This document shows positions 46,993 through 56,767 of a stretch of 64,000 nt of DNA, piece after piece. Every line of letters begins with the position of its first letter. The first letter of the stretch is position 1. Made by a program: the position numbers and the translations under genes. The notes below the pieces were generated by a model, which did not search any database, was not told where the DNA came from, and was given only the letters and a program-made list of their open reading frames with translations. Source of the stretch: Saprospiraceae bacterium (GTDB taxonomy: Bacteria > Bacteroidota > Bacteroidia > Chitinophagales > Saprospiraceae); the NCBI GenBank assembly GCA_016713025.1, contig JADJPZ010000004.1, forward strand, positions 2,976,001 to 3,040,000. Reading direction: 5' to 3'.

Positions 46993-48441
46993 ATGCAGAA
47001 AGAATTACATAAATGGCTTAATGACGTAGGAGAGCATGACTCTGCTCGACTAATTTCAGAATGCAGTGTTGATCTAATATATGTCGACACTCTTTTTGAA
47101 ATTAGTGGTGATAGAATGACAGATTTAATGGATGCTCAAATTGGTGTCCCAGGAAAGTATTATTTAAAACTACATTCCGACTTTCAAAAAGAAATTAAAG
47201 TAATAGAATCCCAACTATTGGAAATCGCGACAGCGATGGGCATGCACATTCGCGGTATTTCATGGAATCCGAAAATCGACAACGACAATGAACTTCAAAT
47301 GAAAATTTCAATAATTGTACGTCAAGCAATCTTTGACGAAATAACACTCAATAAAATTTCTTGGTCTGGCAGACTTGAAGAACCTGATTTTTTAAATAGA
47401 ATATTCGACCTTTCAAAAATGCCGTCTTACGATTCAAGATATGATAACGCTTATGATGACATTCATAAACATCGTATAATGAATTATGACTGGGAAGATG
47501 ATTGGGTGTTTACTGATAGACGATTTAATCTTCTGCATTGTGATGAAGAAGCACTATTGAAATTTTTATCATTAACTATAAATCCTGTTTCCAGAACAGA
47601 TAATGAAGGTGTCAATCAATTAATTGAAATATATAATAGAAACCTCTCTGCGAGCGGAATCGAATTTTACGAAAAATCAAAAATTGCAGGAAAATCTATT
47701 TATGGTTATAGAGAAATTGAAATTGGCGAAACTACCATTGAAAACAAGGAAATCAAACAACGGAAAATTGCATTAGTTGTGGGCTGTAGCCAATATGAAT
47801 TTGCTGGACATTTAGAAAATCCATTGAATGATGCAAAATCAGTTAAAGAAAATCTTGAGACACTAGGTTTTGATGTAATGTATGCAGAGAATCCAAATCT
47901 CAAGGAATTAAAAATTGGAATTGACGACTTTGGAACTGAACTTGAAAAGTATGATGTTGGCTTATTTTATTTTGCTGGACATGGAGTTCAAGTTAAAGGT
48001 TTAAATTATCTAATTCCCGTTGATGCAAATTTGAAAAATGAACGAACAGTTGAATATGACTGTGTCCAAGTTGACCGAATATTAAGCCATATGGAAAGTG
48101 CAAAAACTTCTGTGAACTTACTCATACTTGACGCATGCAGAAACAATCCATTTGAGCGAAATTGGGGTAGAGAATTGGGACAAAGGGGGTTTGCTGTGAT
48201 GGATGCGCCAAAAGGTTCTTTAATCGCATATTCAACATCTCCGGGTAAGACGGCATCAGATGGTGAAGGCAAGAATGGACTTTATACTGGCGAACTTATT
48301 TCAGAAATCAAGTCAGTTAATGTTACAATTACTCAGTTATTTCAAAAAGTAAGGAAATCAGTTATGGAAAAATCGAAGGATGTACAAGTACCATGGGAGT
48401 CGACTTCATTGACAGCAGACTTTTACTTTAATCGAAAATAA
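46993..48441 (+). CDS. Caspase-like (peptidase C14) protein with abortive-infection-type N-terminus (cassette 6)
   Basis: 482 residues. The C-terminal half (about 255-480) is a caspase fold: KIALVVGCSQYEFAGHLENPLNDAKSVKENL, the catalytic His in LFYFAGHGVQVKG (about 331) and the catalytic Cys in LLILDACRNNPFER (about 380). The N-terminal 250 residues contain DEEALLKFLSLTINPVSR and GVNQLIEIYNRNLSASGIEF..IAGKSIYGY. That pattern, as I recall it, is seen in AbiJ-type N-terminal domains of defence proteins. Caspase-like proteases of this kind act as suicide effectors or processors in anti-phage systems. Cassette 6 runs from GTTAGCACTC (46970) to GAGTGCTAAC (48450). Confidence 0.85.
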   Translation: MQKELHKWLNDVGEHDSARLISECSVDLIYVDTLFEISGDRMTDLMDAQIGVPGKYYLKLHSDFQKEIKVIESQLLEIATAMGMHIRGISWNPKIDNDNELQMKISIIVRQAIFDEITLNKISWSGRLEEPDFLNRIFDLSKMPSYDSRYDNAYDDIHKHRIMNYDWEDDWVFTDRRFNLLHCDEEALLKFLSLTINPVSRTDNEGVNQLIEIYNRNLSASGIEFYEKSKIAGKSIYGYREIEIGETTIENKEIKQRKIALVVGCSQYEFAGHLENPLNDAKSVKENLETLGFDVMYAENPNLKELKIGIDDFGTELEKYDVGLFYFAGHGVQVKGLNYLIPVDANLKNERTVEYDCVQVDRILSHMESAKTSVNLLILDACRNNPFERNWGRELGQRGFAVMDAPKGSLIAYSTSPGKTASDGEGKNGLYTGELISEIKSVNVTITQLFQKVRKSVMEKSKDVQVPWESTSLTADFYFNRK

Positions 48442-48449
48442 AAAAAAAC

Positions 48450-48518
48450 GAGTGCTAACAATGCACTGGACGTACAGACTCCCTATCGGTCGTCCGTCGC
48501 CAGTGCTTAGCGTTATCT
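48450..48518 (+). other. attC site 6
   Basis: R'' GAGTGCTAAC (48450-48459) is the exact complement of the cassette 6 start. The body AATGCACTGGACGTACAG..GTCCGTCGCCAGTGC is strongly palindromic and shared with attC 7. The right core is GTTATCT (48512-48518). Confidence 0.88.
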
Positions 48519-48543
48519 CCAATAAGTAGAAAAAAAATAATTT

Positions 48544-49362
48544 ATGGATAAGGAAATAATTCTAAAAAATAAGCAGGTAAAAATAACTGCAAAACATAAA
48601 GAAGTTATTAGCGAAAGTTTTATACTATTTGTAAATTGGCTAAGAAGACAAAATCTAAAGAATTTCAATTACAAGACTGCCATTAATTTTGATATCTTCC
48701 CAATTGATAATACCATGAAGGTAGATGAAACAAAATCTATACATTTTAATTTAGCATATTTACAAAAATGTTCAGTAGATTATTTTGTCACAATTATTCT
48801 GCATGAAGCTTATCATTATTACATTAATAATATTCCTAATAAACGAGATGCAACAAGAGTTAAAGATTTTTACTATGATGAAATGATGCAACATATAGAC
48901 ATTGAAGCTGACTTTTATGTTGCTAAATTCTTGAAAGAAGAATATAACTTGATTTTAGAAGATTACCTCAATTTGTATTATTCCGGATCAAATGCGTTTA
49001 GGGATGAAGAAATTAGACCACAAAAATTACAAAGATTCGTATGTTCAATGTTAACCATTGCACATCTTTATTTACACAACGAATTTGCAATTTACAGAGT
49101 AAATTTAGAAGCTATAAGATTGCTGGGAAAAAATCCAAGAATTATTCTACATAAAAAAGGATATTCAGAAACGAAAGTAATCAAGTTTTCACTAGCAAAT
49201 CTGAACAAAATTCAAAAATTATATCAATTCCCGAGTATATTTACACCAGATCAATATGTAGAAACTCTATATGATGTTTTATTTAGTGCTGTGGATGGTA
49301 GTAAATCTCAAAATGTACAACCAAAACTAAATTATAGTAATTTAAGAAATAAGAAATCTTAA
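48544..49362 (+). CDS. HExxH-motif protein, putative zinc metallopeptidase (cassette 7, gene A)
   Basis: 272 residues, no signal peptide. The stretch YFVTIILHEAYHYYINNIPNKRDATRVKDFYYDEMMQHIDIEADFYVAKFL contains HEAYH (about 87-91). About 30 residues on comes IEADFYV, whose Glu could be the third zinc ligand, as in gluzincins. No named family is recognised. It shares cassette 7 with the DUF4062 gene, 101 bp apart on the same strand. The two are bounded by one pair of recombination boxes and so move together; a protease/effector pairing is inferred. Confidence 0.65.
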   Translation: MDKEIILKNKQVKITAKHKEVISESFILFVNWLRRQNLKNFNYKTAINFDIFPIDNTMKVDETKSIHFNLAYLQKCSVDYFVTIILHEAYHYYINNIPNKRDATRVKDFYYDEMMQHIDIEADFYVAKFLKEEYNLILEDYLNLYYSGSNAFRDEEIRPQKLQRFVCSMLTIAHLYLHNEFAIYRVNLEAIRLLGKNPRIILHKKGYSETKVIKFSLANLNKIQKLYQFPSIFTPDQYVETLYDVLFSAVDGSKSQNVQPKLNYSNLRNKKS

Positions 49363-49463
49363 GTTCAAGTTTTATATTCGACCTTATAAGCTGATATTTA
49401 GATTATACAATTTATTTTATTGACGTTTTGGATGAGTTTTTTAGGTATTTAAAATCACATTGA

Positions 49464-50657
49464 ATGGAACAAACAAATTTAATAAAAATATTTCTTGCTT
49501 CTCCTAGTGATGTTAAAGCTGAACGAGAATTAATTTTTGCCCTTAAAGATGATTTAGATCATTTAATAGGTAAACCACACAGTGTAAGATTTGAGTTTGT
49601 TAATTGGGAACGAAATGCTTATCCAGGAATCGGAGAAGATGCTCAAGATGTCATTAATCACAACATAAAGGATGATTATGATATTTTCATTGGAATATTT
49701 TGGCAACGATTTGGAACACCTACTAATAGAGCCGAATCAGGAACAAAAGAAGAGTATGATAGAGCGTATAAGAAGTTTAAATCAGATCCATACTCAAGTC
49801 ATATTATGCTTTATTTTAAAACAGCTCCGCCTGACAATATTTATGATTTGAATTTTGATCAATTTGAGAAAGTGAAAATATTCAAAAGAGATTTACAAAC
49901 ACAAGGTGCACTATATTGGGAGTTTAGCAAAACTGACGAACTGAAAAATTTACTTTTTATACATTTATCGTCTTTAATAAGAGATAAATTTATTGATAAA
50001 ACTAATATTCCAAAAGACTTAGGTAGTAATCTTAATAATGATAAGTTTGACAAGTATGAATTACTGGCAAAAGAAGTTGATGAAAGTGGCCAATTAGGTG
50101 TTGAAGGAATACTTGACTTGGTTGAGCAAACGTCAGATTCTTTACAACGTTTACCGAATATATCAGATAACATTATTACAATTATCGAATTTATTGGAAG
50201 TAAATTTAATGATAAAACTAAGCAAATTAATGCTGTAAATCTTATAAAAGATGAAAGATTAAGATTTAAAAAAGCAACTCAAATAATTAATAGTTTGTCA
50301 TTAGATTTGGACAAATTTTCTGATGAACTTAACGAACTATTACCAGAATTTAGATATAATCTCAACATGGCTATTGAATCTTATACTAAATTATTATTGA
50401 CAGCATCAGAATCAAGTATATTTGTAAATGAAGTTGAAGACCAAATGAAAACAGTAGTGCCAAACCTTTATAGTTCAATTGATGATGCGTTAGTGGGGAT
50501 TGCTGGATTTTTGCAGGAATTTAGAAGCTTACCACCAATGACAACAAAATTCGGAAATTCAAAAAGAAGATCTGAAATCTCTACAAATGAATTATTCAAA
50601 GAATTCATAAGCGCAAAAAAAGTGATGAAACAATTAATAGATGAAAACTGGAGATAA
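49464..50657 (+). CDS. DUF4062-domain protein (cassette 7, gene B)
   Basis: 397 residues. The N-terminal domain (about 5-120) reads NLIKIFLASPSDVKAERELI, FVNWERNAYPGIGEDAQDVIN and YDIFIGIFWQRFGTPT, the DUF4062 signature. This is a TIR-like fold often fused to STAND or other effector modules. The rest is helical (about 200-390, coiled-coil prone) without a known domain. The TAA stop lies within the R'' box GGAGATAAC of attC 7. With the HExxH protein upstream it forms a two-gene cassette that looks like a defence module, which I do not recognise as a named system. Confidence 0.78.
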   Translation: MEQTNLIKIFLASPSDVKAERELIFALKDDLDHLIGKPHSVRFEFVNWERNAYPGIGEDAQDVINHNIKDDYDIFIGIFWQRFGTPTNRAESGTKEEYDRAYKKFKSDPYSSHIMLYFKTAPPDNIYDLNFDQFEKVKIFKRDLQTQGALYWEFSKTDELKNLLFIHLSSLIRDKFIDKTNIPKDLGSNLNNDKFDKYELLAKEVDESGQLGVEGILDLVEQTSDSLQRLPNISDNIITIIEFIGSKFNDKTKQINAVNLIKDERLRFKKATQIINSLSLDLDKFSDELNELLPEFRYNLNMAIESYTKLLLTASESSIFVNEVEDQMKTVVPNLYSSIDDALVGIAGFLQEFRSLPPMTTKFGNSKRRSEISTNELFKEFISAKKVMKQLIDENWR

Positions 50658-50718
50658 CAATGCACTGGACGGACAGACTCTCTATCGGTCGTCCGTCGCC
50701 AGTGCTGGGACGTTATGC
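50650..50718 (+). other. attC site 7
   Basis: R'' GGAGATAAC (50650-50658) complements the cassette 7 start GTTATCTCC (48512) exactly, showing that both genes lie in one cassette. The body is nearly the same as attC 6. The right core is GTTATGC (50712-50718). Confidence 0.88.
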
Positions 50719-50733
50719 ATAAGAAAAATAAAT

Positions 50734-51579
50734 ATGACTAAAGAATTTGTTGAAAATATTAGTCTACAGTCTCGAGAAGATACAAGGATTTTTTTGACTC
50801 AATTTGTGAAAAGACTCGACTTCAGAAATGAAGAACACCGATTTTTATACGAACAAACAATGATAAGAATCTTTGGGAAAAACTTGTTAGGGTTTTCACA
50901 CACTTTGGAAGATCAAGTTTTAGATTTTACAAGAGTTCGTAAATGTTGTTGCAAAGGCACTTTATTTAATAATATTTCTGAATTAATATATCCACCAGCA
51001 AGAAACACAAAAATTGGACGTGCTAATCTGGATGGTGAAACGGTATTTTATTGTTCAAATGATCCTGGAACTTCAATTTTTGAAGTCAGACCAAAATTAG
51101 GCGATTGGATTGCGACAACAACTTTTAGAAATGAAAAGAAATCTATGAAAAGTGTTGTACTGGGTGCAGATACACATAAACTGAAAGAATTTATCAACCT
51201 TCCTCCTTATTTGCAGGGTGTTCATGATTTTTTAAATAATTTATTTGTTGAAGAAATTAAAGAAGGACAAGAATACAATTATTTTAAAACTGCATCAATT
51301 TGTAAAAGCATGATTGGGAATACCAATTCAATTATTTATCCTAGTTTTGCTTCTAAACTTAAGGGTTGGAACTATGTGTTTTCAGTTAATGAATTTAATG
51401 AAAGTTTTAAATTTGTAGAATCTAGAATACAAGAAGTAACTGAATACAAATCACCTTTTGCATTTAAAGTAAAATGTTTATACCTAGCAATTTCAGTTGA
51501 TAAATTCAAAGATTTAAAATGGGAAAAGTATACTCCAGAATGTAAAGGGCATAATATTGATGACATGATTTATGAATAA
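50734..51579 (+). CDS. RES-domain-like protein (cassette 8)
   Basis: 281 residues from the ATG at 50734; earlier in-frame codons run through attC 7 and are not expected to be translated. The central part has TRVRKCCCKGTLFNNISELIYPPARNTKIGRANLDGETVFYCSNDPGTSIFEVRPKLGDWIATTTF, then SIIYPSFASKLKGWNYVFS. This resembles the RES domain (Arg, Glu, Ser), whose members degrade NAD+ in toxin-antitoxin and defence systems. The match is by motif only. No antitoxin gene shares the cassette, which is unusual for a RES toxin. Cassette 8 runs from GTTATGCAT (50712) to ATGCATAAC (51586). Confidence 0.68.
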   Translation: MTKEFVENISLQSREDTRIFLTQFVKRLDFRNEEHRFLYEQTMIRIFGKNLLGFSHTLEDQVLDFTRVRKCCCKGTLFNNISELIYPPARNTKIGRANLDGETVFYCSNDPGTSIFEVRPKLGDWIATTTFRNEKKSMKSVVLGADTHKLKEFINLPPYLQGVHDFLNNLFVEEIKEGQEYNYFKTASICKSMIGNTNSIIYPSFASKLKGWNYVFSVNEFNESFKFVESRIQEVTEYKSPFAFKVKCLYLAISVDKFKDLKWEKYTPECKGHNIDDMIYE

Positions 51580-51585
51580 ATTCCT

Positions 51586-51655
51586 ATGCATAACAAGCGA
51601 CAAGACGATCATGCCTCCTAACGTCGGCACGTCGCTTGTCGCCAAACCGTTGTGT
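51586..51655 (+). other. attC site 8
   Basis: R'' ATGCATAAC (51586-51594) is the exact complement of the cassette 8 start. The body AAGCGACAAGACGATC..GTCGCTTGTCGCC folds on itself. The right core is GTTGTGT (51649-51655). Confidence 0.86.
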
Positions 51656-51675
51656 GCAATAATAACTAAATAATA

Positions 51676-52443
51676 ATGATACCAAAATTTCTAAATAAAT
51701 TCGAAACAGAATTGAAAAAATACAAAAGGGAGTTTGTAAAAATTAACGCAAAATCTTTAAATATTTCTGCATTTGAAGATCAATTAGATATAAAAACGAG
51801 TAAGTTTTTAGGATTTCCATTTTATCCTAAATCAAAAATATATCCTATAGACAAAAATGGTAAACCAATGTTAATGGCTGCTCAAATAAATTTTGAAGAA
51901 ATACCACAGATATTAAATTTTCCCGAAAACGGAATATTGCAATTATTTCTGTCGGGAGCTAATTGGTACGAAGAAGAGTCTAAAATTGTGTATCATACCA
52001 AATCTGAAACTGAAAGTAAATTTCTGGAAGACTTTTCATTTATAAATCAAGAAGATTATGAAGATATGCCGATTCTATTTGTTCATGAATTGAATTTTGA
52101 GAAATCTATTGAAAATGCTGGTTTAACAGATAACCAATTCAAATTTCAATTCGGCGATCAAGATTGGTATGAATTTATAGATCAATTAAGTGAAAATGAA
52201 CAAAGTGAATTTTATGATTATTTTGATGCTAGTGGTCATAAATTGGGAGGTTACGCTGAGTTTACACAAGATGACCCAAGAGATTATGGAACCAGAAACG
52301 AAGATGATATTCAATTAATTCAAATTGATAGTGATGAAAATATTATTTTTGGAGATGTTGGAATTGGACATGTTTTTATTAGTATTGAAAGCTTAAAAAC
52401 TAAAGATTTTGAAAGAGCATATTTTACATGGGATTGTCAATAA
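51676..52443 (+). CDS. YwqG/DUF1963-family protein (cassette 9)
   Basis: 255 residues. LGFPFYPKSKIYPIDKNGKPMLMAAQINFEEIPQILNFPENGILQLFLSG, HKLGGYAEFTQDDPR and the closing DVGIGHVFISIESLKTKDFERAYFTWDC follow the YwqG (DUF1963) pattern very closely. The family is widespread and often encoded near polymorphic toxins, where it is suspected of being an immunity or SMI1-like protein; biochemistry is lacking. It is the sole gene of the cassette bounded by GTTGTGTGC (51649) and GCACACAAC (52464). Confidence 0.82.
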   Translation: MIPKFLNKFETELKKYKREFVKINAKSLNISAFEDQLDIKTSKFLGFPFYPKSKIYPIDKNGKPMLMAAQINFEEIPQILNFPENGILQLFLSGANWYEEESKIVYHTKSETESKFLEDFSFINQEDYEDMPILFVHELNFEKSIENAGLTDNQFKFQFGDQDWYEFIDQLSENEQSEFYDYFDASGHKLGGYAEFTQDDPRDYGTRNEDDIQLIQIDSDENIIFGDVGIGHVFISIESLKTKDFERAYFTWDCQ

Positions 52444-52463
52444 ATCATGCCTAAAATAATAAA

Positions 52464-52531
52464 GCACACAACAACGGCTATGATGATAGATTCGCTATCG
52501 CTTCATCCATCACATAGCCTAGGCGTTATAT
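52464..52531 (+). other. attC site 9
   Basis: R'' GCACACAAC (52464-52472) complements the cassette 9 start exactly. The body ACGGCTATGATGATAG..CATCCATCACATAGCC is the same as in attC 4 apart from a few bases. The right core is GTTATAT (52525-52531). Confidence 0.88.
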
Positions 52532-52543
52532 GGCATAAAAAAA

Positions 52544-53530
52544 ATGAACACTAAAATGAAACATTTATTATCATACATAGGCTTCACTTTACTACTTTGT
52601 GGTTGCTGGAATCCAACATATCAGGCATTTAGGGAACTTGAAAACACACAATTTGAAAATACACTTGAATTAATAACAGCAAAAAAAGCGATATCATTTA
52701 TAGAAAGTTCTCAATTGGACAGTTTAAAGGAAATGTTTCCCTCTGAAATATTAAAATCCGCAAAAGATAGTGACTGGGAAGACATCATGGTTAATGGAAG
52801 AAAGGCAATTGAATCTAACAATATGCCTCCAGACAGTTTAGTAGAAATATCCAATACAATAAACATCAATAATGGAGTAAAGCAAATTTTTGCAAAACTT
52901 AGCTTTCCATTTATAATAAGTGATGTAGGTTCTCAAAAAATGTATATTAACCTGATAACTTCTCAAGGTAAATTATATGGTTTAAATGTCGGAGAACACC
53001 CATTTGGTATGAGATTTATTGAACCTAATCATAATGAATCTCATCTGGATCAACATTCTGTAAAATATGAATCAATTAATTGGTTCAGAATATGGTATGG
53101 AAGTGGATTTGAAAAGAATGATTACGGTGACAGATTTGGATATTATGCTGTTTCAGGAGATAAGCAAAAGATAGATAAACTCAAAATCGACAGAGAACTA
53201 ACAGAATTTTTTTATCTTATAAATTCAACTAAACCTGATTCAATTGATTTTAAATATATAGAAGATAAATCGACTGGAAATCCTGAATACATTTATTTAA
53301 GATTCAAATTCAACAATTCACCTTATAATCGATTTGGAGAATTTAGTATCTATCACCATTTAAAAGATGAACCTGGTAAAACAGAACCAATGTCTAAATA
53401 CATTACAATTAAACATTCAGACAAAACAAGGTATTTATATTCAGTAAAGAAAAATCCCAAAATGGTAGAATTGCTTAAAAAGATAACATATAACCGATAC
53501 GATAAATATTTTGAACGAAGATGGATGTAA
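52544..53530 (+). CDS. Lipoprotein of unknown function (cassette 10)
   Basis: 328 residues with a lipoprotein signal: hydrophobic SYIGFTLLLCGC, lipobox LCGC, mature part starting CWNPTYQAFREL. The body is mixed alpha/beta without a recognised family; the second half (EFSIYHHLKDEPGKTEPMSKYITIKHS) is polar. It occupies a whole cassette (GTTATATGGC at 52525 to GCCATGTAAC at 53540). A surface-anchored cargo protein might block phage adsorption or entry, as lipoproteins of some prophages do, but nothing in the sequence shows that. Confidence 0.75.
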   Translation: MNTKMKHLLSYIGFTLLLCGCWNPTYQAFRELENTQFENTLELITAKKAISFIESSQLDSLKEMFPSEILKSAKDSDWEDIMVNGRKAIESNNMPPDSLVEISNTININNGVKQIFAKLSFPFIISDVGSQKMYINLITSQGKLYGLNVGEHPFGMRFIEPNHNESHLDQHSVKYESINWFRIWYGSGFEKNDYGDRFGYYAVSGDKQKIDKLKIDRELTEFFYLINSTKPDSIDFKYIEDKSTGNPEYIYLRFKFNNSPYNRFGEFSIYHHLKDEPGKTEPMSKYITIKHSDKTRYLYSVKKNPKMVELLKKITYNRYDKYFERRWM

Positions 53531-53539
53531 ATGAAAAAC

Positions 53540-53612
53540 GCCATGTAACAAGCCGTAACACATCATGCCGCTCTATCGAGACGGCACGACGGCTAAAGCT
53601 GGGACGTTAGGC
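53540..53612 (+). other. attC site 10
   Basis: R'' GCCATGTAAC (53540-53549) complements the cassette 10 start with one mismatch. The body AAGCCGTAACAC..GACGGCTAAAGC is palindromic. The right core is GTTAGGC (53606-53612). Confidence 0.85.
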
Positions 53613-54969
53613 GTAATTTTAACACAGACCACGAAAATGAATAACATTACCAAAATAAAGCTCTTAAACTTCAAAAGATTTGAAACATTTGAAGTTACCT
53701 TTAATGACAAAATAAATCTACTTATTGGCGACAATGAAGCAGGTAAGAGTTCCATTTTGACAGCAATAGACTTGGTAATTAGTGGAAGTAGAAATAAGGT
53801 TGAAACAATGGGCCTTGAATATCTATTTAATTCCAAGGTAATTGAAAACTTTCTCAACTCCGACAAAAATTATGTGAATTTGCCGAAGTTGGAGATAGAA
53901 TTATTTTTAAGTGAGCATAACGAAGAAACTGATGGGAAAATAAATAGTGATAAAATAGACGCAAATGGTTTGAAATTAATTTGTAAACCAAACGATGAAT
54001 TTAGTGCTGATATTGCTAAAATACTAAAGCAAGACAATTGCATTTTCCCTTATGAATACTATTCAATTGAATTTAAAACTTTTGCGGATCAAACTTACTC
54101 AGGTTTCAAAAAATACTTAAAACATATTCTTATTGACAACTCTCAAATCAGCAGCGAATATGCTATGAAAGAATTTGTAAAAGACATATACAATAGCTCA
54201 GTAAAAAGCTCATTAGAAAAATATAAGCATCAGCACGAATACCGTTCTCATAAAGAAGACTTTAAAAATAATTCTTTTAAAGAAATCAATCCAAGACTTG
54301 GAGAATATAAATTTGCGATTAAATCAAACTCTAAATCGAATTTAGAAACGGATTTAACAATCTTTGAAGGCAATATATCTATTGATAATAAAGGGAAAGG
54401 CAAACAATGTATTATAAAGACGGAATTGGCTTTAACCAGAAATGATAATGATTTGGAAGTTATCTTGCTTGAAGAACCTGAAAATCATTTGAGTCATTCA
54501 AATATGAAAAAACTAATTCATAAAATTAGTGCATCTGACAACAAACAAATTTTTGTAGCTACTCACAGCGACTTAATAAGCACAAGGCTTGACTTAAGAA
54601 AATCAATTTTATTGAGCAGTACAACAACAAAGCCGTTAAAGTTAGACGCTCTACCTGAAGATACAGCAAAGTTTTTCATCAAGGCGCCAGACAATAATAT
54701 TCTTGAATTTATCCTTTCCAAAAAAGTGATTTTGGTTGAAGGTGATGCTGAATATATTTTAGCCGAAACCCTTTTTAAGAAAGCAACCGGTGAAGAAATA
54801 AGAAATTGTGAAGTTCATATTATTTCTGTTGACGGAACAAGTTTTAAAAGATACTTGGACATCGCCAAAATTTTAAAAATCAAAACAGCAGTTTTAAGAG
54901 ATAACGATGGCAAGTATCAAGAAAACTGTGTAGATAGATATTCAGATTACAATATTGATAATATCAAAA

Positions 54970-56553
54970 TGTGGTCTCATGAAATACGTTGACAGCAAAA
55001 ATGTGGAAAACTTTTCACAAATTTGCAAATATGAGTACAAAAAGAACGAGAAAAGTATTCTCAGAGAGCTTTAAGAAGCAAAAAAGTAGACTTAATAGAA
55101 AGTGGCAAAATGACCACTGGATCAGTTGCTGCCCAATTTGATGTGAGTTATGCGGCTGTTTACCAATGGGTCAAAAAGTATGGAAAGGTCAGTCCACCGG
55201 ATAAGATAGTCATTGAGACGGACAGCGATTATCTGAAAGTTTTGGAATTGCAGAAAGAGAAGTCTAATCTTGAGCGGATCTTAGGCAAGCAACAGATCAG
55301 AATTGATTATTATGAGACACTTATCGAAATGGCCAAAGAGCATTACAAAGAGGATATTGAGAAAAATTTTTAAAAAAGTAATCACCCGTCTTCATAGCAA
55401 TAAAAAGTCGTACAGTATGCAATCAGTGTATAGAGAATTAGGGCTGAGCAGACAAGCCGTGCATCAGCAGTGGAGTCGGGATGATAGACAAACAATGCAA
55501 TATGAGCAAATTATCCCCATAGTGAGGAATGGAGGATCAAACATCCACGTATGGGAAGCCGTGCATTGTATTATAGTATAAAAAATGTTGGTGGCATTGA
55601 CCTTGGACTGGGAGTCAATAGGTTTGAACAACTCATGAGTACTTCAGGTTTGACCATCAAGCCTGGTAGAACAAGAATAGTAAAGACAAGTGACGGAAAG
55701 GTAAAGGCGATTATCCCAACCTGATCAATGGGCTCATATTGGATAATGTGAATCAACTCATTGCTGGTGATATTACGTATTATAATATTGATGGTCAGTG
55801 CAGTTACATATTCACGTTAAAGGATATTTATTCGCAAAGGGTACTAGGACTGATACCGTCTTTAACTATGGAAGCTTCCATCGCCATACAGTGCCTGGAA
55901 CAAGTATTTATGTTGCGTAAAGATATAAATTTACAGGGATGTATCCATCATTCTGACAATGGCTCTCAATACAACTCAACAGCTTATAAAAAAATGTTGA
56001 CAGATGCAGGGATGCTAATTAGCAGAGCTGAAAATTGTTTGGAAAATGGAAGTGCCGAAAATTTAAATTCCATTGTTAAAAATATGTACCTCAAACCTTG
56101 GAGTATACGCACCTTCAAAGAGCTAGAGCAAGCGTGCCAGGAATTGATTTATATCAATAATCACCAAAGAGCCATCGAACAATTAGGACAGCTAAGCCCT
56201 GTACAATTTGAACAATTAGTGGCAAAGTTGCATCCTGACGAAAGACCTAAAAAAGTATTATATGATTTTGACAGCTAAGCGGGACATGGGGTTTTTAAGG
56301 CATGATTCCCTAAATTGGAATGTAGGTTATAAAAAGTCAAGGAGCATTTTAAATGTGCTCCTCGACCGAACCTTACGTTCCACTTTGAGTAATTATGATA
56401 TTCCTTCCAAGGTTGCTCCCCAGCAGAGCCTTAGTCCGCTTCACATAATCGTCAAAACAAAGGTACAGTATTATTATTTATTTCTTAACTTTACGTTTTC
56501 CACATGTTGTTATAAGTTACAACATTGTTGTCAACGAAAATCATGAGAGCTCA
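54970..56553 (+). mobile_element. IS3-family element within the OLD nuclease gene
   Basis: 1584 bp. The ends are imperfect inverted repeats of ~28 bp beginning TG and ending CA (left TGTGGTCTCATGA, right TCATGAGAGCTCA, with TTGACA further in). It is flanked by AAA on both sides (54967-54969 and 56554-56556), a 3 bp target duplication usual for IS3. It encodes OrfA and OrfB-type sequences, both frameshifted. Confidence 0.85.
55031..56278 (+). pseudogene. IS3-family transposase OrfA/OrfB, multiple frameshifts
   Basis: OrfA starts MSTKRTRKVFSESFKKQ at 55031 and shifts frame in an A-run near 55084. It continues KVDLIESGKMTTGSVAAQFDVSYAAVYQWVKKYG (helix-turn-helix) with a leucine-rich coiled coil to 55373. 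OrfB overlaps it (KKSYSMQSVYRELGLSRQAVHQQW), breaks near 55580 and again near 55720. It ends with the integrase core: DITYY (first Asp), CIHHSDNGSQYNS (second Asp), GSAENLNSIVKN (Glu) and INNHQRAIEQLGQLSPVQFE. DDE catalysis residues are present but the gene is not translatable as one protein. Confidence 0.85.
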
Positions 56554-56767
56554 AAATATTTGCTGACACTGACAACTCAAGAACTACTTTTGAAGTATGT
56601 ATGTATCAAGATAACAAAATAATTTGCGATGATTTATTTCAAAAAGGCAGAAAAACTTTGTCTGTCCAAGAATATATGATTGCAAACAAAGCAGAAGTAG
56701 CATATACTTTACTAGACAAAAAAAGTACCGAAATTACTCCCCCACAATATATTACTGATGCTTTAAA

